A stretch of 64,000 nt of DNA from Apostichopus japonicus (lineage: Eukaryota; Echinodermata; Holothuroidea; Aspidochirotida; Stichopodidae): contig NC_092581.1 in the NCBI RefSeq assembly GCF_037975245.1, positions 18,157,303 to 18,221,302 of the forward strand. Reading direction: 5' to 3'. The position numbers and the translations under genes were made by a program. Positions 21,619 to 32,197 of the stretch are shown piece by piece. Each line of letters opens with the position of its first letter. Positions within the stretch are counted from its first letter, which is position 1. Below the pieces are notes generated by a model, which worked only from the letters and a program-made list of their open reading frames with translations, did not search any database and was not told the DNA's origin.

Positions 21619-22865
21619 CAGTGGCGGCGGAACCGGGGGGGGGGGCTTGGGGGGGCTCAGCCCCCCAATGAAAAAGTTGAGGGGCAAATGCATGATAAGC
21701 CCCCCCCCCCCCCCCAATATTTACCAAGGCTCCGAAACATGCATCTGCCCATTTTTGAATGCATACTTGTCGATCTGTCCGATGCACACGTATACTATAT
21801 AGGTGTAATAATTAAATATGATAATTGATTGTCTGTATCATGCCTCATCGAATATTAGTGTTTTAAATAAGAGGGTAATAAGCTAAACGCTACACCCATC
21901 AACATTTGCGTTTACACTACGAGTACACGCAAGGCGTGGAACATGGCTTTATGATTAAATTTTATGTTCAATCAAGTATTAAACGAACAAAAACACAATA
22001 TTGGCATTTCAACTGTACTGTATAGGGGACATGCATTCATGACATGATGACAGTGCTAGGTCATAGAAATTTGTTGGCAACTGCACATGGTTTTGGAATT
22101 ACCCATTTGTTGACATTAAGAAATGCTTTCTGTTTTTTCTTATGACATTTATTTAATTCAGGGGCGTCGGAGCCGGTACGGGCAGGTCCGGCGAACACCG
22201 GACCAATATTCACGACGCAAAAAAAAAAGTAGGACTAAAAAATGGAAAAAAAATCTCGGAGGTATATGTTTCAATAATTTTCAATAATGATGACGGCAAT
22301 TAGGCTACTGTGACTACTCTGGTATGGCAGGGGTCTTGTTTTCAAGCTCGGGAAGTGCCGTTTCCTGTTATCTGGGAGGCATATTTTCAAAATTTTCTCA
22401 ATTACACTACGCGCCAATCATGGTGCCGCGTAGCGTAGTTTGACCTACCAAACGTCCCCCCGATAATTATGATAGTTGGCCACACTCTCAACCGCCGTAC
22501 ATATAGCTTCCGACGCCCTTGTAATTATTGCATTTAATTGCAAGTAGTAATTTACTACTCTCAAAAAACGTCTTTGCGAGTACACGTCGAGGAATAGCTG
22601 CTCTCTTAAAACACCATCGAATATACAAATTACAATGTTTTTACAGATTTTTACGTGCAATCTGAGAAATTGCAGGCTTGAGACCCTTGTTTTAGGGCTA
22701 GGTATTCGCAGCATAAAACACTCGGGAAGTGCCGTTTCCGGCCATCTGGGGGGTTTGAAAAACCCAAAATTTTCTTGTACGCTCCGCACCAACCGATGGT
22801 GGCGCTCCGCTTAGATAGTCTCCACATATTAGCCCCCCAATAATTTTCCCGTTCCGCCGCGCTTG
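21619..22865. mobile_element. hAT-like non-autonomous element, unit 1 copy
   Basis: The ends are CAGTGGCGGCGGAACCGGG and, inverted, CAAGCGCGGCGGAACGGGA. Flanking 8-bp repeats are GTACCTGC and GTATCTGC (one difference). Unit 3 shows the empty site (GTATCTGA at about 53,102), and unit 2 carries the same insertion. There is no transposase. A smaller element is nested at 22,159-22,521 and a copy of the recurrent core module at about 22,720-22,820. Confidence 0.8.
22159..22521. mobile_element. Nested 363-bp element with 5-bp target duplication TAATT
   Basis: Ends CAGGGGCGTCGGAGC and, inverted, CAAGGGCGTCGGAAGC lie between direct repeats TAATT. It sits inside the hAT-like element and is copied in unit 2 at 38,387-38,748. 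Confidence 0.7.
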
Positions 22866-23206
22866 GTATCTGCCTCCGTATAACAAACAGTTCATTAAAA
22901 ACAGTTTAACACAACTTGTGCTGTGAATGAATGTTACCAAGAATTTGTGTACTTTCTGTGTTCTATGGAGTTTAAATATTTAGTTAAGATATTGCAAACA
23001 TGTTTTTTTCAAAAGAAGCCAAGCCAACACCCAGGGGCGTAGCGAGCGGGGGGGGTGTGGGGGGTGTCACACCCCCCCCCCCAATAATTTGGTCGCTGTC
23101 GGCAAATTTTGGGTCTGTCGGCAAAAGGAGAAAAGGTGAAGAGAGCGGAAGGGGAAGAAAGAAGGAAAGCTGAATAGAAAAAGGAGAACGGGAGCTTCTT
23201 CCGTGC

Positions 23207-23574
23207 CAAATTTGACTTAAAATATGCACCAGATTGCGTCTAAGGACGTTCAAACTAATTTTTCCAAAGGGGAGGGGTAGACCCCCTACCCTTAGACCCA
23301 TCCCCCATTTCAGTCACCACTTCCAGATCCGTCGGCAAATCAAATTTGACTTAAAATATGCACCAGATTGCATCTAAGGACGTTTCAAAACTAAAAAATT
23401 GCCAAAGGGGAGGGGGACACCACCTCCCCTTAGACCCCTCCCCATTTTAGTCACCACTTCCAGATCCGTCGGCAAATCAAATTTGACTTAAAATATGCAC
23501 CAGATTGCATCTAAGGACGTTTCAAAACTAAAAAATTACCAAAGGGGAGGGGGACACCCCCTCCCCTTAGACCC
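23207..23574 (+). repeat. Three tandem copies of a 135-bp repeat inside the hAT-like element
   Basis: CAAATTTGACTTAAAATATG recurs at 23,207, 23,341 and 23,478, each followed by GCACCAGATTGC, AAGGACGTT and an AAAGGGGAGGGG run. The third copy is split by the retroelement insertion and resumes at 28,148. Confidence 0.85.
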
Positions 23575-23851
23575 TGTAAATCAATAAAGATTTCTTTATT
23601 CCGTATTCCTGTAATCCAAAGATTATTCAACGCAGAAGAAATGTTGAGTCGATTCGTAGTTTATTAGCTTTGATATCTGGTAACTATCTGGTAATCTGTT
23701 AATCTGCTAATCTGTTAATCTGTCAGTCTGTCAGTCTGGTTCTCTACTCTCATGTATCTTTTGGGCGACATTTGCCCACCCAGTTTGAAGATAAACAGGT
23801 AACAAACTGTGAATCTTAAGAAGGTTACTTGTTGAATTTAGGTCATTTACA
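23575..23851. repeat. Left terminal direct repeat of the retroelement
   Basis: 277 bp bounded by TGTAAATC and CATTTACA. It contains a polymorphic run of AATCTG/GTCTGTCA hexamers, and its length differs from the right copy only through that run. Confidence 0.85.
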
Positions 23852-24092
23852 GTTTGTTACCTGTTTATCTTCAAACTGGGTGGGCAAATGTCGCCCAAAA
23901 GATACATGAGAGTAGAGAACCAGACTGACAGACTGACAGATTGACAGATTAGCAGATTAACAGATTAAAAGATTACCAGATAGTTACCAGATATCAAAGC
24001 TAATAAACCACGAATCGACTCAACATTATATCAGCGTTGAATAATCTTTGGATTACAGGAATACGGAATAAAGAAATCTTTATTGATTTACA
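23575..24092. repeat. Large palindrome (two about 235-bp arms)
   Basis: The left arm 23,575-23,808 is matched in reverse complement by 23,852-24,092, around a 43-bp centre. The arms are the terminal-repeat sequence in opposite directions. They differ by a few bases and by the hexamer count. Confidence 0.88.
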
Positions 24093-24237
24093 GTAAATAA
24101 AATCTTTGGTTTAACACTGGAAAATACTTCTTGCTTCAATACGTTCTTGATATCGACTGAACTCAAATTACGGTAAATGACCGTAAAGACAGAACCAACA
24201 AAAACAACAAATTTCAAACACATATGGCTCCCTGGCG

Positions 24238-24604
24238 GAATCATTACAGTTTTCAAGAGTAGCGATGGGAAAGTAAGAAGTGTTGAAGTTAAGGTTCGTA
24301 ATAAAATACTCAAAAGACCGATCACGAAATTGTGTATTGTAAAGAGAATGTCTGATTAGTCTCATTGTTCATTTTTCTTTGAATATATATTGCTTTGTCA
24401 CAGTGTACTAAATTTGTTTGATTGGTTGTAAATGTGTGTAAAATCCATATGATTTAACAGGGGGGAGTGTAAACGCGCTCACACGATGTGTTGTTTGTGT
24501 ATTGTTACGAAGTGTGCGTCATGTAAAGTTGCAGTGCTACTGCGCGTGTGCGTGTTTGTGCGAGTGTGCGTGCGTGCGTGAGTATGTGTTTGAAATTTGT
24601 TGTT
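24238..24604 (+). repeat. Duplicated pol 3' end plus LTR start (left copy)
   Basis: This 367-bp block is nearly identical to 25,943-26,309. Both include the last codons of integrase, the stop, a GGGGGGAG polypurine tract and the following TGTAAACGCGC. Placed upstream of the integrase region, it acts as a direct repeat bracketing that region. Confidence 0.88.
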
Positions 24605-26064
24605 CTTAATGTATCTACTTTAGTTAATGATAATTTTTCTGAGCAGTTAATCTCCAGGTTTTCATCGTGGACAAAGTTAGTCAAGGTGTTAGCTTGGGTC
24701 TTTCGCTTTGTTAATAAGTGTAGAGGTTCATTGGCAGCAAGTGGCATAAATCTGTATCAGAAATCGAAGCGAGTGAAACTACCATAATTTCATGGGTCCA
24801 AAAGTCGGCGTTTAAATCCTGGCAGCGTGACCAGCGATTATTTAAACTCAAACCCATTCTTCTTGGAAATGTACTTAGAGCGGGGGGTCGTCTCGACAAT
24901 GCTGATTTGGGAAATGACGTTAAGCACCCAATTATCTTGCCCCCTAGGGGAGCAGTAGTCACACTCATTATTAGATATTATCATGAGTCGGTAGGTCATG
25001 GTGGTTTGGCCATGACGTTAAGTGCCATTCGGCAAAAGTTTTGGCTACTGAATGGTCGAACAGCAGTGAAGAGTGTAGTAAGTAAGTGCGTTATTTGTCG
25101 TAAGATCCTTGCACGGCCTTCTTGTCAGATAATGGCCGCATTGCCTTCGGAGAGAGTCTCCTCTGACAAACCTCTTTTTAGTTTTGTCGGCGTGGACTAT
25201 TTTGGGCCATTCGAAGCGAAAAGAGGTCGCTCGACCGTAAAGAGGTTCGGTTGCATTTTAACTTGCTTGTCCTCCAGAGCTGTTCATTTGGAAGTTTGTG
25301 AATCCCTTGATGCTGATTCCTTCCTTAATGCTTTCAGACTTTTTGTAGCAAGAAGAGGTCAGCCAGTTAAGATTTTTAGCGACAATGGTTCTAATTTCCA
25401 AGCTGGCGAGAAAGAGCTGAGAAATGCTTTTAAAGCCATGAATAAAGATGATGTAGAAGCCTTTTTTCATAGTAAAGGTTGTGAGTGGCACTTTAACCCT
25501 CCTACAGCCAGCCATTTCGGAGGAGCATGGGAAAGGCTTATCAGGTCGGTTAGAAGGATTCTAAGAGGCGTCCTGAGGCAGCAAACGGTCACTGATGAGG
25601 TTCTTACTACTGTACTAGCTGAGGTTGAATCTATTCTCAACTCAAGACCTCTCACTGACTTCTCCTCAGATCCAAAAGATGAGGAGCCTCTTACTCCAAA
25701 CCACCTGCTTTTGATGAGACACGGGCCTGACACCCCAGTTGACGCAGGAGTCTCTTACGACCGTAAAAGATGGCTTCAAGTACAGTACCTTGCTTCTTTG
25801 TTTTGGAAGAGATGGCGGAAAGAATATCTGCCTCTCCTCCAAAAACGCCATAAGTGGAATGTTCCGAAAGAAAATGTTGTCGTTGGGGACATAGTTCTCC
25901 TCACCGACGAAACAATTCCACGCGGAAAATGGCCTTTAGCTAGAATCATTACAGTTTTCAAGAGTAGCGATGGGAAAGTAAGAAGTGTTGAAGTTAAGGT
26001 TCGTAATAAAATACTCAAAAGACCGATCACGAAATTGTGTATTGTAAAGAGAATGTCTGATTAG
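24603..26064 (+). pseudogene. BEL/Pao pol remnant: integrase region, frameshifted upstream
   Basis: The open frame 24,724-26,064 encodes a BEL/Pao-type integrase, which would insert the DNA copy into the host genome. Counting from the Met at 24,907, a zinc-binding H-H-C-C module is seen (H26, H31, C61, C64). The catalytic triad is present as D97 (GVDYFGPF), D159 (SDNGSNF) and E209 (GGAWERLI). EPLTPNHLLL follows, a BEL/Pao signature. Just upstream, related pol sequence (SSWTKLVKVLAWVFRF) lies in another frame and ends in a stop at about 24,785, so the chain is broken. Reverse transcriptase and protease are absent. The catalytic residues are intact, but a functional product is unlikely. Confidence 0.85.
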
Positions 26065-26161
26065 TCTCATTGTTCATTTTTCTTTGAATATATATTGCTT
26101 TGTCACAGTATACTAAATTTGTTTGATTGGTTGTAAATGTGTGTAAAATCCATATGATTTA

Positions 26162-26424
26162 ACAGGGGGGAGTGTAAACGCGCTCACACGATGTGTTGTT
26201 TGTGTATTGTTACGAAGTGTGCGTCATGTAAAGTTGCAGTGCTACTGCGCGTGTGCGTGTTTGTGCGAGTGTGCGTGCGTGCGTGAGTATGTGTTTGAAA
26301 TTTGTTGTTTTTGTTGGTTCTGTCTTTACGGTCATTTACCGTAATTTGAGTTCAGTCGATATCAAGAACGTATTGAAGCAAGAAGTATTTTCCAGTGTTA
26401 AACCAAAGATTTTATTTACTGTAA
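26162..26424 (+). repeat. Polypurine tract and LTR-like start
   Basis: GGGGGGAG at 26,165-26,172 is followed directly by TGTAAACGCGCTCACACG, as expected at the 5' border of a 3' LTR. A GT-rich stretch and a block that also occurs inverted at about 24,093-24,205 follow. The LTR runs into a CAATAAAG polyadenylation-like signal near 26,430. Confidence 0.75.
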
Positions 26425-26793
26425 ATCAATAAAGATTTCTTTATTCCGTATTCCTGTAATCCAAAGATTATTCAACTCAGATATAATGTTGAGTCGATTC
26501 GTGGTTTATTAGCTTTGATATCTGGTAACTATCTGGTAATCTTTTAATCTGCTAATCTGTCAATCTGTCAGTCTGTCAGTCTGGTTCTCTACTCTCATGT
26601 ATCTTTTGGGCGACATTTGCCTGTAAATCAATAAAGATTTCTTTATTCCGTATTCCTGTAATCCAAAGATTATTCAACGCAGATATAATGTTGAGTCGAT
26701 TCGTGGTTTATTAGCTTTGATATCTGGTAACTATCTGGTAATCTTTTAATCTGTTAATCTGTTAATCTGCTAATCTGTCAATCTGTCAGTCTG

Positions 26794-27861
26794 TCAGTCT
26801 GGTTCTCTACTCTCATGTATCTTTTGGGCGACATTTGCCCACCCAGTTTGAAGATAAACAGGTAACAAACTGTGAATCTTAAGAAGGTTACTTGTTGAAT
26901 TTAGGTCATTTACATACCCCATCTGAGTTAAGGTAACGTAACACCTCTGCATTTCGGATATGAGCTTCCACAAGCTTTCTCCGTCATTAGCCTTAATCGA
27001 TTTGCGACTAACCAATTTACTCATCAAAGAATTCAGAATCAGATGCGGTTGACCAAATTGACGTTTCAAAATTGCCTTCGCGCTTTCGTAACCTTCGTCA
27101 CCTAGAAGCGCGCAACTTTCGATGCAGAAACGCGCTTTACCTTTACATAGCTGCAGCAAATACTGCAAACGCGCGGCATCACCGCTCAATTTACTTGCCA
27201 CGTTAACTTCGAAATTGGTTATGAAGTACCAATAATCTGTGGGGTCTCCATTAAACTCAAATACCTCAGCCTTCGGTAACTCTAATGCCAATTTGAGTTC
27301 GTTAAACCCGAATACATAGTTGGAATCACAACTAGAACTATACCTATTTGAACTTAAATGTGGAAGACCTTCACCATTCTTCATGTCTACGTTACTATTA
27401 TTACCATCGGTAATATCATTAACTTCCTTAGAGCTAACACAATGACTAACGTTACTATTCTTAGTAAAAATACCGTTATCATCATTGTCGGTTAACCTCT
27501 TTTCCTCGTCGCCTTCGGGAGCTTCTGAGGTCCTCTCGGGCCCTTTTCTGCTTAGGTCTACATACCTCTCGACTTCGATCTTTACGGCGATGAACTTGCT
27601 GACTACGTCCGCCATCCATTCTTCTTCCAAAATAAACTTATCTTCTTCCAAAAGCTTTTCAATCACAGCTTGATGGGCCTCTTCTATTGCTTCTAAATTT
27701 GTATTCGCTTTCTCTAAGAGTTCCTTCACAGAGTCTATTCCTGCGTCCTCTCTAATGAGAGTAGAAATATAATTAATTGCTCTAGTCAAGGTCCCCTTCT
27801 TATTCCTGCGCCGTATTAACAGCGTCTTCATCGTAAGGGCCTCGTCTGTTGACATCTTCAA
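26794..27861 (-). pseudogene. BEL/Pao gag-like ORF (opposite strand to integrase)
   Basis: A 355-codon ORF resembles the DUF1759/DUF1758-associated Gag of BEL/Pao elements, the structural protein that packages element RNA. Recognisable segments are LPKAEVFEFNGDPTDYWYFI, FEVNVASKLSGDAARLQYLL and a following LCKGKA. The N-terminal 90 residues are helical and charged; about residues 105-165 are Ser/Asn/Asp-rich. The last 40 codons lie inside an internal copy of the terminal repeat (below 26,914) and end early. No zinc knuckle or protease follows, so the product is truncated. Confidence 0.8.
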
Positions 27862-27878
27862 TTATAGATTTTATTTAC

Positions 27879-28147
27879 TGTAAATCAATAAAGATTTCTT
27901 TATTCCGTATTCCTGTAATCCAAAGATTATTCAACGCAGAAGAAATGTTGAGTCGATTCGTAGTTTATTAGCTTTGATATCTGGTAACTATCTGGTAATC
28001 TGTTAATCTGTCAATCTGTCAGTCTGTCAGTCTGGTTCTCTACTCTCATGTATCTTTTGGGCGACATTTGCCCACCCAGTTTGAAGATAAACAGGTAACA
28101 AACTGTGAATCTTAAGAAGGTTACTTGTTGAATTTAGGTCATTTACA
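27879..28147. repeat. Right terminal direct repeat of the retroelement
   Basis: 269 bp, same borders as the left copy and the same diagnostic bases (AGAAGAAATG, CGTAGTTT). Read on the minus strand it lies 22 bp upstream of the gag start, where a 5' LTR would be. I see no clear tRNA primer site after it. Confidence 0.82.
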
Positions 28148-28249
28148 GACCCCTCCCCCATTTCAGTCACCACTTACAGATCCGTCGGCAAATCAAATTC
28201 TCCACACCCCCCCCAACAAAAACCCCTTCGCTACGCCCCTGCCAACACC

Positions 28250-29390
28250 CTGCATAATCAGTGGTTATTGACAATAGTTATCTTGCTAATACTGCGAAAC
28301 ATGCAACGTGGTATAAATTAGTTAGCAAGATATAAGTAGGTCATAAAAAAAGCATATAACATATTCTCTATGGAAAAATGGTATGAATCTTGCAAGTTGC
28401 AATGCAGAATAATTCCTGTATAAGGAATATTATATATGCATTTGTGTGTTAACAGCATTAAATGAGGCTGAGGAAGTCATGTGACTCTTACCGTACCCTA
28501 ATTGAAAAGGATTTTGGAGTTCCTCATAAAATATTCAATTATGATTTAACTGCAGTGGAAAGCAGTGGTATTTAAGTTATGAATAACCAAATATTAAGGT
28601 GCTAGTTTAGTTTAGTACTATGCGTGAGAATTGCTTCTCGTACAATTGATTGTAAATGTGATTCATGCTAAGAAAAAATACTTGCATATGTAGACCATGA
28701 AAAATTCAAGATTGTTGGGAGAAGTCAAGTTTTAAGGAAACTGCAGATTTCTTTATTACAGTGTACTCGAAACTGGTGAATGTAACCAGAGTGCATCATC
28801 ACCATTGCAGAAAAAAAATCAATATTCTTGATGTGCACTCAATAATATATTTAGAAGGTTATAATGAATGCAGTAAAATGTTTGGAAGGTTATAATGATG
28901 AAATAAATGTTGTCTACAGTTCTGAAAGGGCAAAGAAGACTAGCTGTTTGAGCATGATTGGCAAATGACAAGCCCTGACCGTTTAATTTCTTGACCATTG
29001 TAATGTAAGTTTCTGTCAATAATGGTGTTTACCAGTCTAAACAGAAACATCATTACTTTATCCCTTTAGGACTAAAGGAAACTGAAACTGTCAGGCAAGT
29101 TTATATAATAAAATAAAAATAAAACAAAACTGTTAGCAAACTGCTTATCCACAAAAGAGCCTGTGTAGGAGAAAGTTTAGAAATGAAAGGAAGAGCATCC
29201 GTTCTGGATCATCAGAAGACATCAGACAACCAAAGAAAGACAAACGCTTGCCTTCTCTTTCTAATCCTGGAGAGGACTCAGAATCTATTGCTGCACATAT
29301 AAGGTAATAAAAACCTAATGCTCTTATAAAGTTATATATATATAGAGGGTTAGGGTAACCCTACCCCTTCAATGTATATATATAAGAGGT
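28250..29390. other. Shared non-coding block of units 1 and 2
   Basis: This is nearly identical in unit 2 (39,257-40,370). Only its first third (to about 28,640) is present in unit 3, at 53,268-53,880, where it is interrupted by a 220-bp insertion. No ORF is conserved in frame across copies. Confidence 0.55.
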
Positions 29391-29692
29391 AGGGTGAGGC
29401 GCACGCCCCATCCAAAATCCTTGATCTGTCACTGGCTACACTGTGTATATAATAGGGATCAGGGCTGTAATGATGTCACTGTTCCTCTTCCCAGTGTCTT
29501 GGCATTTTTCTTCTTTTTACTCCTTTTCCACTTTTTCTCTTTCTTCTTCTTTTTCTTTTCCCTTCCTTCCTCTCCTCCTCCTCTTTCCCCCTTTTTTTCC
29601 TATTTTTCTCTTTTTTGCGATCTCCTCTTTTTCTTACTGGGGGGCGCGCTCCAACACCCCCCCCCCCCTGGATACGCGCCTGAATACATACA
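29391..29692 (+). repeat. Polypyrimidine-tract repeat, truncated family member (unit 1)
   Basis: GGGTAGGGTGAGGCGCACGC leads into about 150 nt of almost pure C/T, then a C run and CTGGATACGCGCCTG. It equals the right end of the 2.4-kb elements at 45,083-47,509 and (inverted) 54,213-56,429, without their left part. Long ORFs here are pyrimidine-run artefacts. The unit 2 copy is at 40,372-40,664. Confidence 0.75.
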
Positions 29693-31581
29693 TACACACA
29701 AACGCCATCGTGAATGCAAAGGTTACAGTTTTCATCGAAACCAAGAACCTTCCTTACAATTTCTATTGTCTATAAATGCTGCGGCAATGGCGTGCCCAAA
29801 GCCATTAGATCATCCCCTTCATTGCATTGTCAGTCAGGAGAAATCCATGTTCACGGGCCTGATTGATGTAGTGTTCACAGTCAGGCAGTATAGCACTATT
29901 TTTAGCAAAGTAATGTTGTTTGTGACACATAAGGGTTTCACATATAGCCTATAAACTGAGACGGGATGTCCTCAAAACGGATTGGTTGTCCCCAGAACAT
30001 ATTAGAAACATCATAAAACTAATGAGGTTTACCAGGTGCATTCCCTCCAGGGGGTTGGGGGGGGGGAGGGGATAGACTCTGGTCCAGTTGTACAGTTTGG
30101 TCTTTGCTTGTTAGTTTCGTCCCCGATTTTCAATACCCACACTGGGTATATAGGAGCAGGTTATAAAAAAATACCATAAATTCTGTTGTTATCGGCATTG
30201 TCCTATTTATTGCAAGGAAAATATATTGTCCCTCTGACAAACTCAAATGATTTTCGAAAGGTCTTTGTGAAGTTAATGGAAAGCACTATTTGTACGAAAG
30301 GCATACAAAACTAGAGCATCGATGCTGTAGAATCCCATTACTATACTGATGTGCTGGTACTTTAATGCTTAGTGTATCAGTTAAGACAGGTATTACAAGG
30401 TACTGTTGGTGGAAGTGAACAGACATTTTCATGCACAAAACCTAAGTTACAAAACAGATCACAATCCTACAGAATCACATAAGGTCAAAAATGAGCAAGA
30501 TAAAGCTTTAATTACCTTAAAATCAACCCCCGAGAAACATACCTTTTTATCACATACCACTGGCAGGACAGCTTTGAAACTTACTATTAACTCACAACTG
30601 TATAATATATTGTGTAAGATGCCACTTTCAAGCAACAGTTTTCTTTTCAAGAGTTTACTTCCAAGTTGTTTAGACTAGTGTAGGTCCATTGTCAAATCGA
30701 GGCTTCACTGCCAGATAAGGACTATCTCTATTGGTCTCAGCACAGTATTATAATTGTTCAGTCAAGTGTGTTGGTAGCTCTCTGAACTTGAGATGCACAA
30801 CATCATTTGTTTAACTATTTTACTAGCTGTGCTTAAGAGCATGTTAGAAGGTCTGGAACCATCTAAAGTGGTTTTCTGTGATTTGACATTAAGATGTAAC
30901 AAATGTATATATATGCTTGATGATGATTTCATTACTCTGTGTCAACCAGGGAAGATATCATTTGATGAACCCGATATTTGTAGCAAAACAATATTAATAA
31001 ACACCCCCACACAACTTCTAAAGGCAGACTTCATTCTCCTTTAATATCTACAGCATTGCATGTGTTGTTTTCAGCACACAAAGACATTCCTCTGCCCCTC
31101 CCCTGCCAAGTACTTGAGAACTGCACAGGGTAGAACTAATTCTCCAAGTAAAGATTAATTACACAAACAAAGAAAACAGCTATTTTCATACATGAATTAC
31201 ACAGTTTGTTCTTGCACAATACTGCACAAATACCTCTGATTGTACTGTCAAATGGGCTTGGAAGTACAACTGAAACAGATTTCAGGATATTGTCTATTTT
31301 GATTGGCTATGGTATTTTTCTTGTGATGATCGAATGCATTTGATTTTGCACTGAACCTGCAACAAACTCTATAGCATAATGCTTCAGAGAACCTCAGTAT
31401 TAGCACACTGCTTCAAATGCACAAAGCAAGCTTGAGTCCCTCCCTGTGTTCTTCTCAATCTTTTCAGAACCTTGCTAGTCCTCTTTTACCAGCTTCATCT
31501 GGATGCATCCAACTATGAATCGCTCATAATTTAAGTTGAAACTTGAAATCTGACATTCTTCAGCTATCAAACATTGTAATT
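29693..31581. other. Conserved non-coding block downstream of MRPS6 exon 3
   Basis: This block is present in all three units. Short plus-strand ORFs are disrupted by indels between units (for example 30,793-31,044 is frameshifted in unit 3), so I read none as a gene. On the minus strand it follows the MRPS6 stop and may include a 3' UTR. Confidence 0.5.
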
Positions 31582-31804
31582 TTATAATTTGATGTCTTTA
31601 AGCTGATTCTGAACTGTGTGTAACAATTTTCTCTGCTTTGGTTGGTATATATCTTCAAAGACACCTTCACATGGCTTAGAGGTTGGCATCGCCTCTGTCT
31701 CCTGTCTGATGATGGATGGTCGTATAATGTCTATTTCCCTTTTGAAGTAGTTATGCATGACAGGAAGAATGCTAGTAGGAGCATGGAAGTCAACAACAAA
31801 GTAC
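31582..31804 (-). CDS. MRPS6: MRPS6 terminal exon, unit 1 (apparently orphan)
   Basis: Mitochondrial ribosomal protein bS6m is a small-subunit protein that binds rRNA with its bS18m partner. This exon follows a TTTGTCCTTGCAG acceptor and encodes 73 residues starting YFVVDFHAPTS. It continues with REIDIIRPSII and PCEGVF, close to the human C-terminal half (YFLVDFYAPT, RDIDVIR, ECEG). The split before YF matches the human exon 2/3 border. The frame is open to a TAA stop. I found no exon 1 or 2 between here and the next unit, so this copy probably lacks the N-terminal half of the protein. Confidence 0.82.
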
Positions 31805-31974
31805 CTGCAAGGACAAAGAGATAGCGAGTGTAAAACAATACATGATTAATAGAACAAAACAATCATGACATTTACTCTCGTTTTAAAATTCTTCATTACA
31901 TCATTACACTGGTCTAGCTAGCACTGTATACTTTGTGTTATATAGAGCATATATACATATATGTATGTATGTAT

Positions 31975-32197
31975 TTTAGAATTTTAGATCCTCCTGCAAG
32001 CAGGAACTCGCGAAGAAGCCATCATTGGCTTATGAAAGCCGCAAGCTGACCGAAGTCAGTCTCTTACTTAGATTCATATTTTATTATCAATTGTCAACAA
32101 CTCTGTAACTAAACGACATACATTAATCTTGGAGTGACTCGAACTCGGGACCTTATGATTGAAGGGCACTGGCGTTAACCACTGATCTAACACTCCC
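31975..32197 (-). repeat. tRNA-derived SINE, unit 1
   Basis: On the minus strand the 68-nt head (32,197-32,130) begins GGGAGTG and ends with complementary CACTCC. It has an A-box-like TTAGATCAGTGG and a B-box-like GAGTTCGAGTC. A unique body and an ATACATACATA-rich tail follow. Internal pol III promoter boxes plus a simple-repeat tail are typical of SINEs. Confidence 0.75.

Larger units (their letters stand above)
23575..28147. mobile_element. Rearranged BEL/Pao-type retroelement with terminal direct repeats
   Basis: An exact 5-bp target duplication GACCC (23,570-23,574; 28,148-28,152) marks one integration event. Both ends carry a direct repeat that starts TGTAAATCAATAAAG and ends GGTCATTTACA (277 and 269 bp). 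The two share private variants not found in the two internal copies (about 26,427-26,621 and 26,622-26,914). Inside are an integrase region on plus and a gag region on minus. No protease, reverse transcriptase or RNase H is present. BEL/Pao elements normally have gag and pol in one direction, so this copy is rearranged and not autonomous. Confidence 0.85.
23032..28241. mobile_element. hAT-like element with an internal retroelement insertion (unit 1 only)
   Basis: It begins CAGGGGCGTAGCGAGCGGG and ends CTTCGCTACGCCCCTG. An exact 8-bp target duplication CCAACACC flanks it (23,024-23,031 and 28,242-28,249). Units 2 and 3 carry the single uninterrupted CCAACACC at about 39,250 and 53,263, so the insertion postdates the unit duplication or was lost by exchange. 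Without the retroelement it is only about 640 bp and non-coding. Confidence 0.92.

Noticed and set aside
22445-22792. 115-codon minus ORF, identical in unit 2
   Set aside because: It lies in a non-autonomous hAT-like element and runs across the end of a nested element and a core module; no transposase features.
29394-29954. 186-codon ORF rich in Phe/Ser/Leu
   Set aside because: It is a translation of the polypyrimidine repeat; relatives elsewhere are frameshifted and occur in both orientations.
30406-31044. Two plus-strand ORFs conserved between units
   Set aside because: The first is broken by a transposon in unit 2 and the second is frameshifted in unit 3; conservation reflects recent duplication, not coding constraint.
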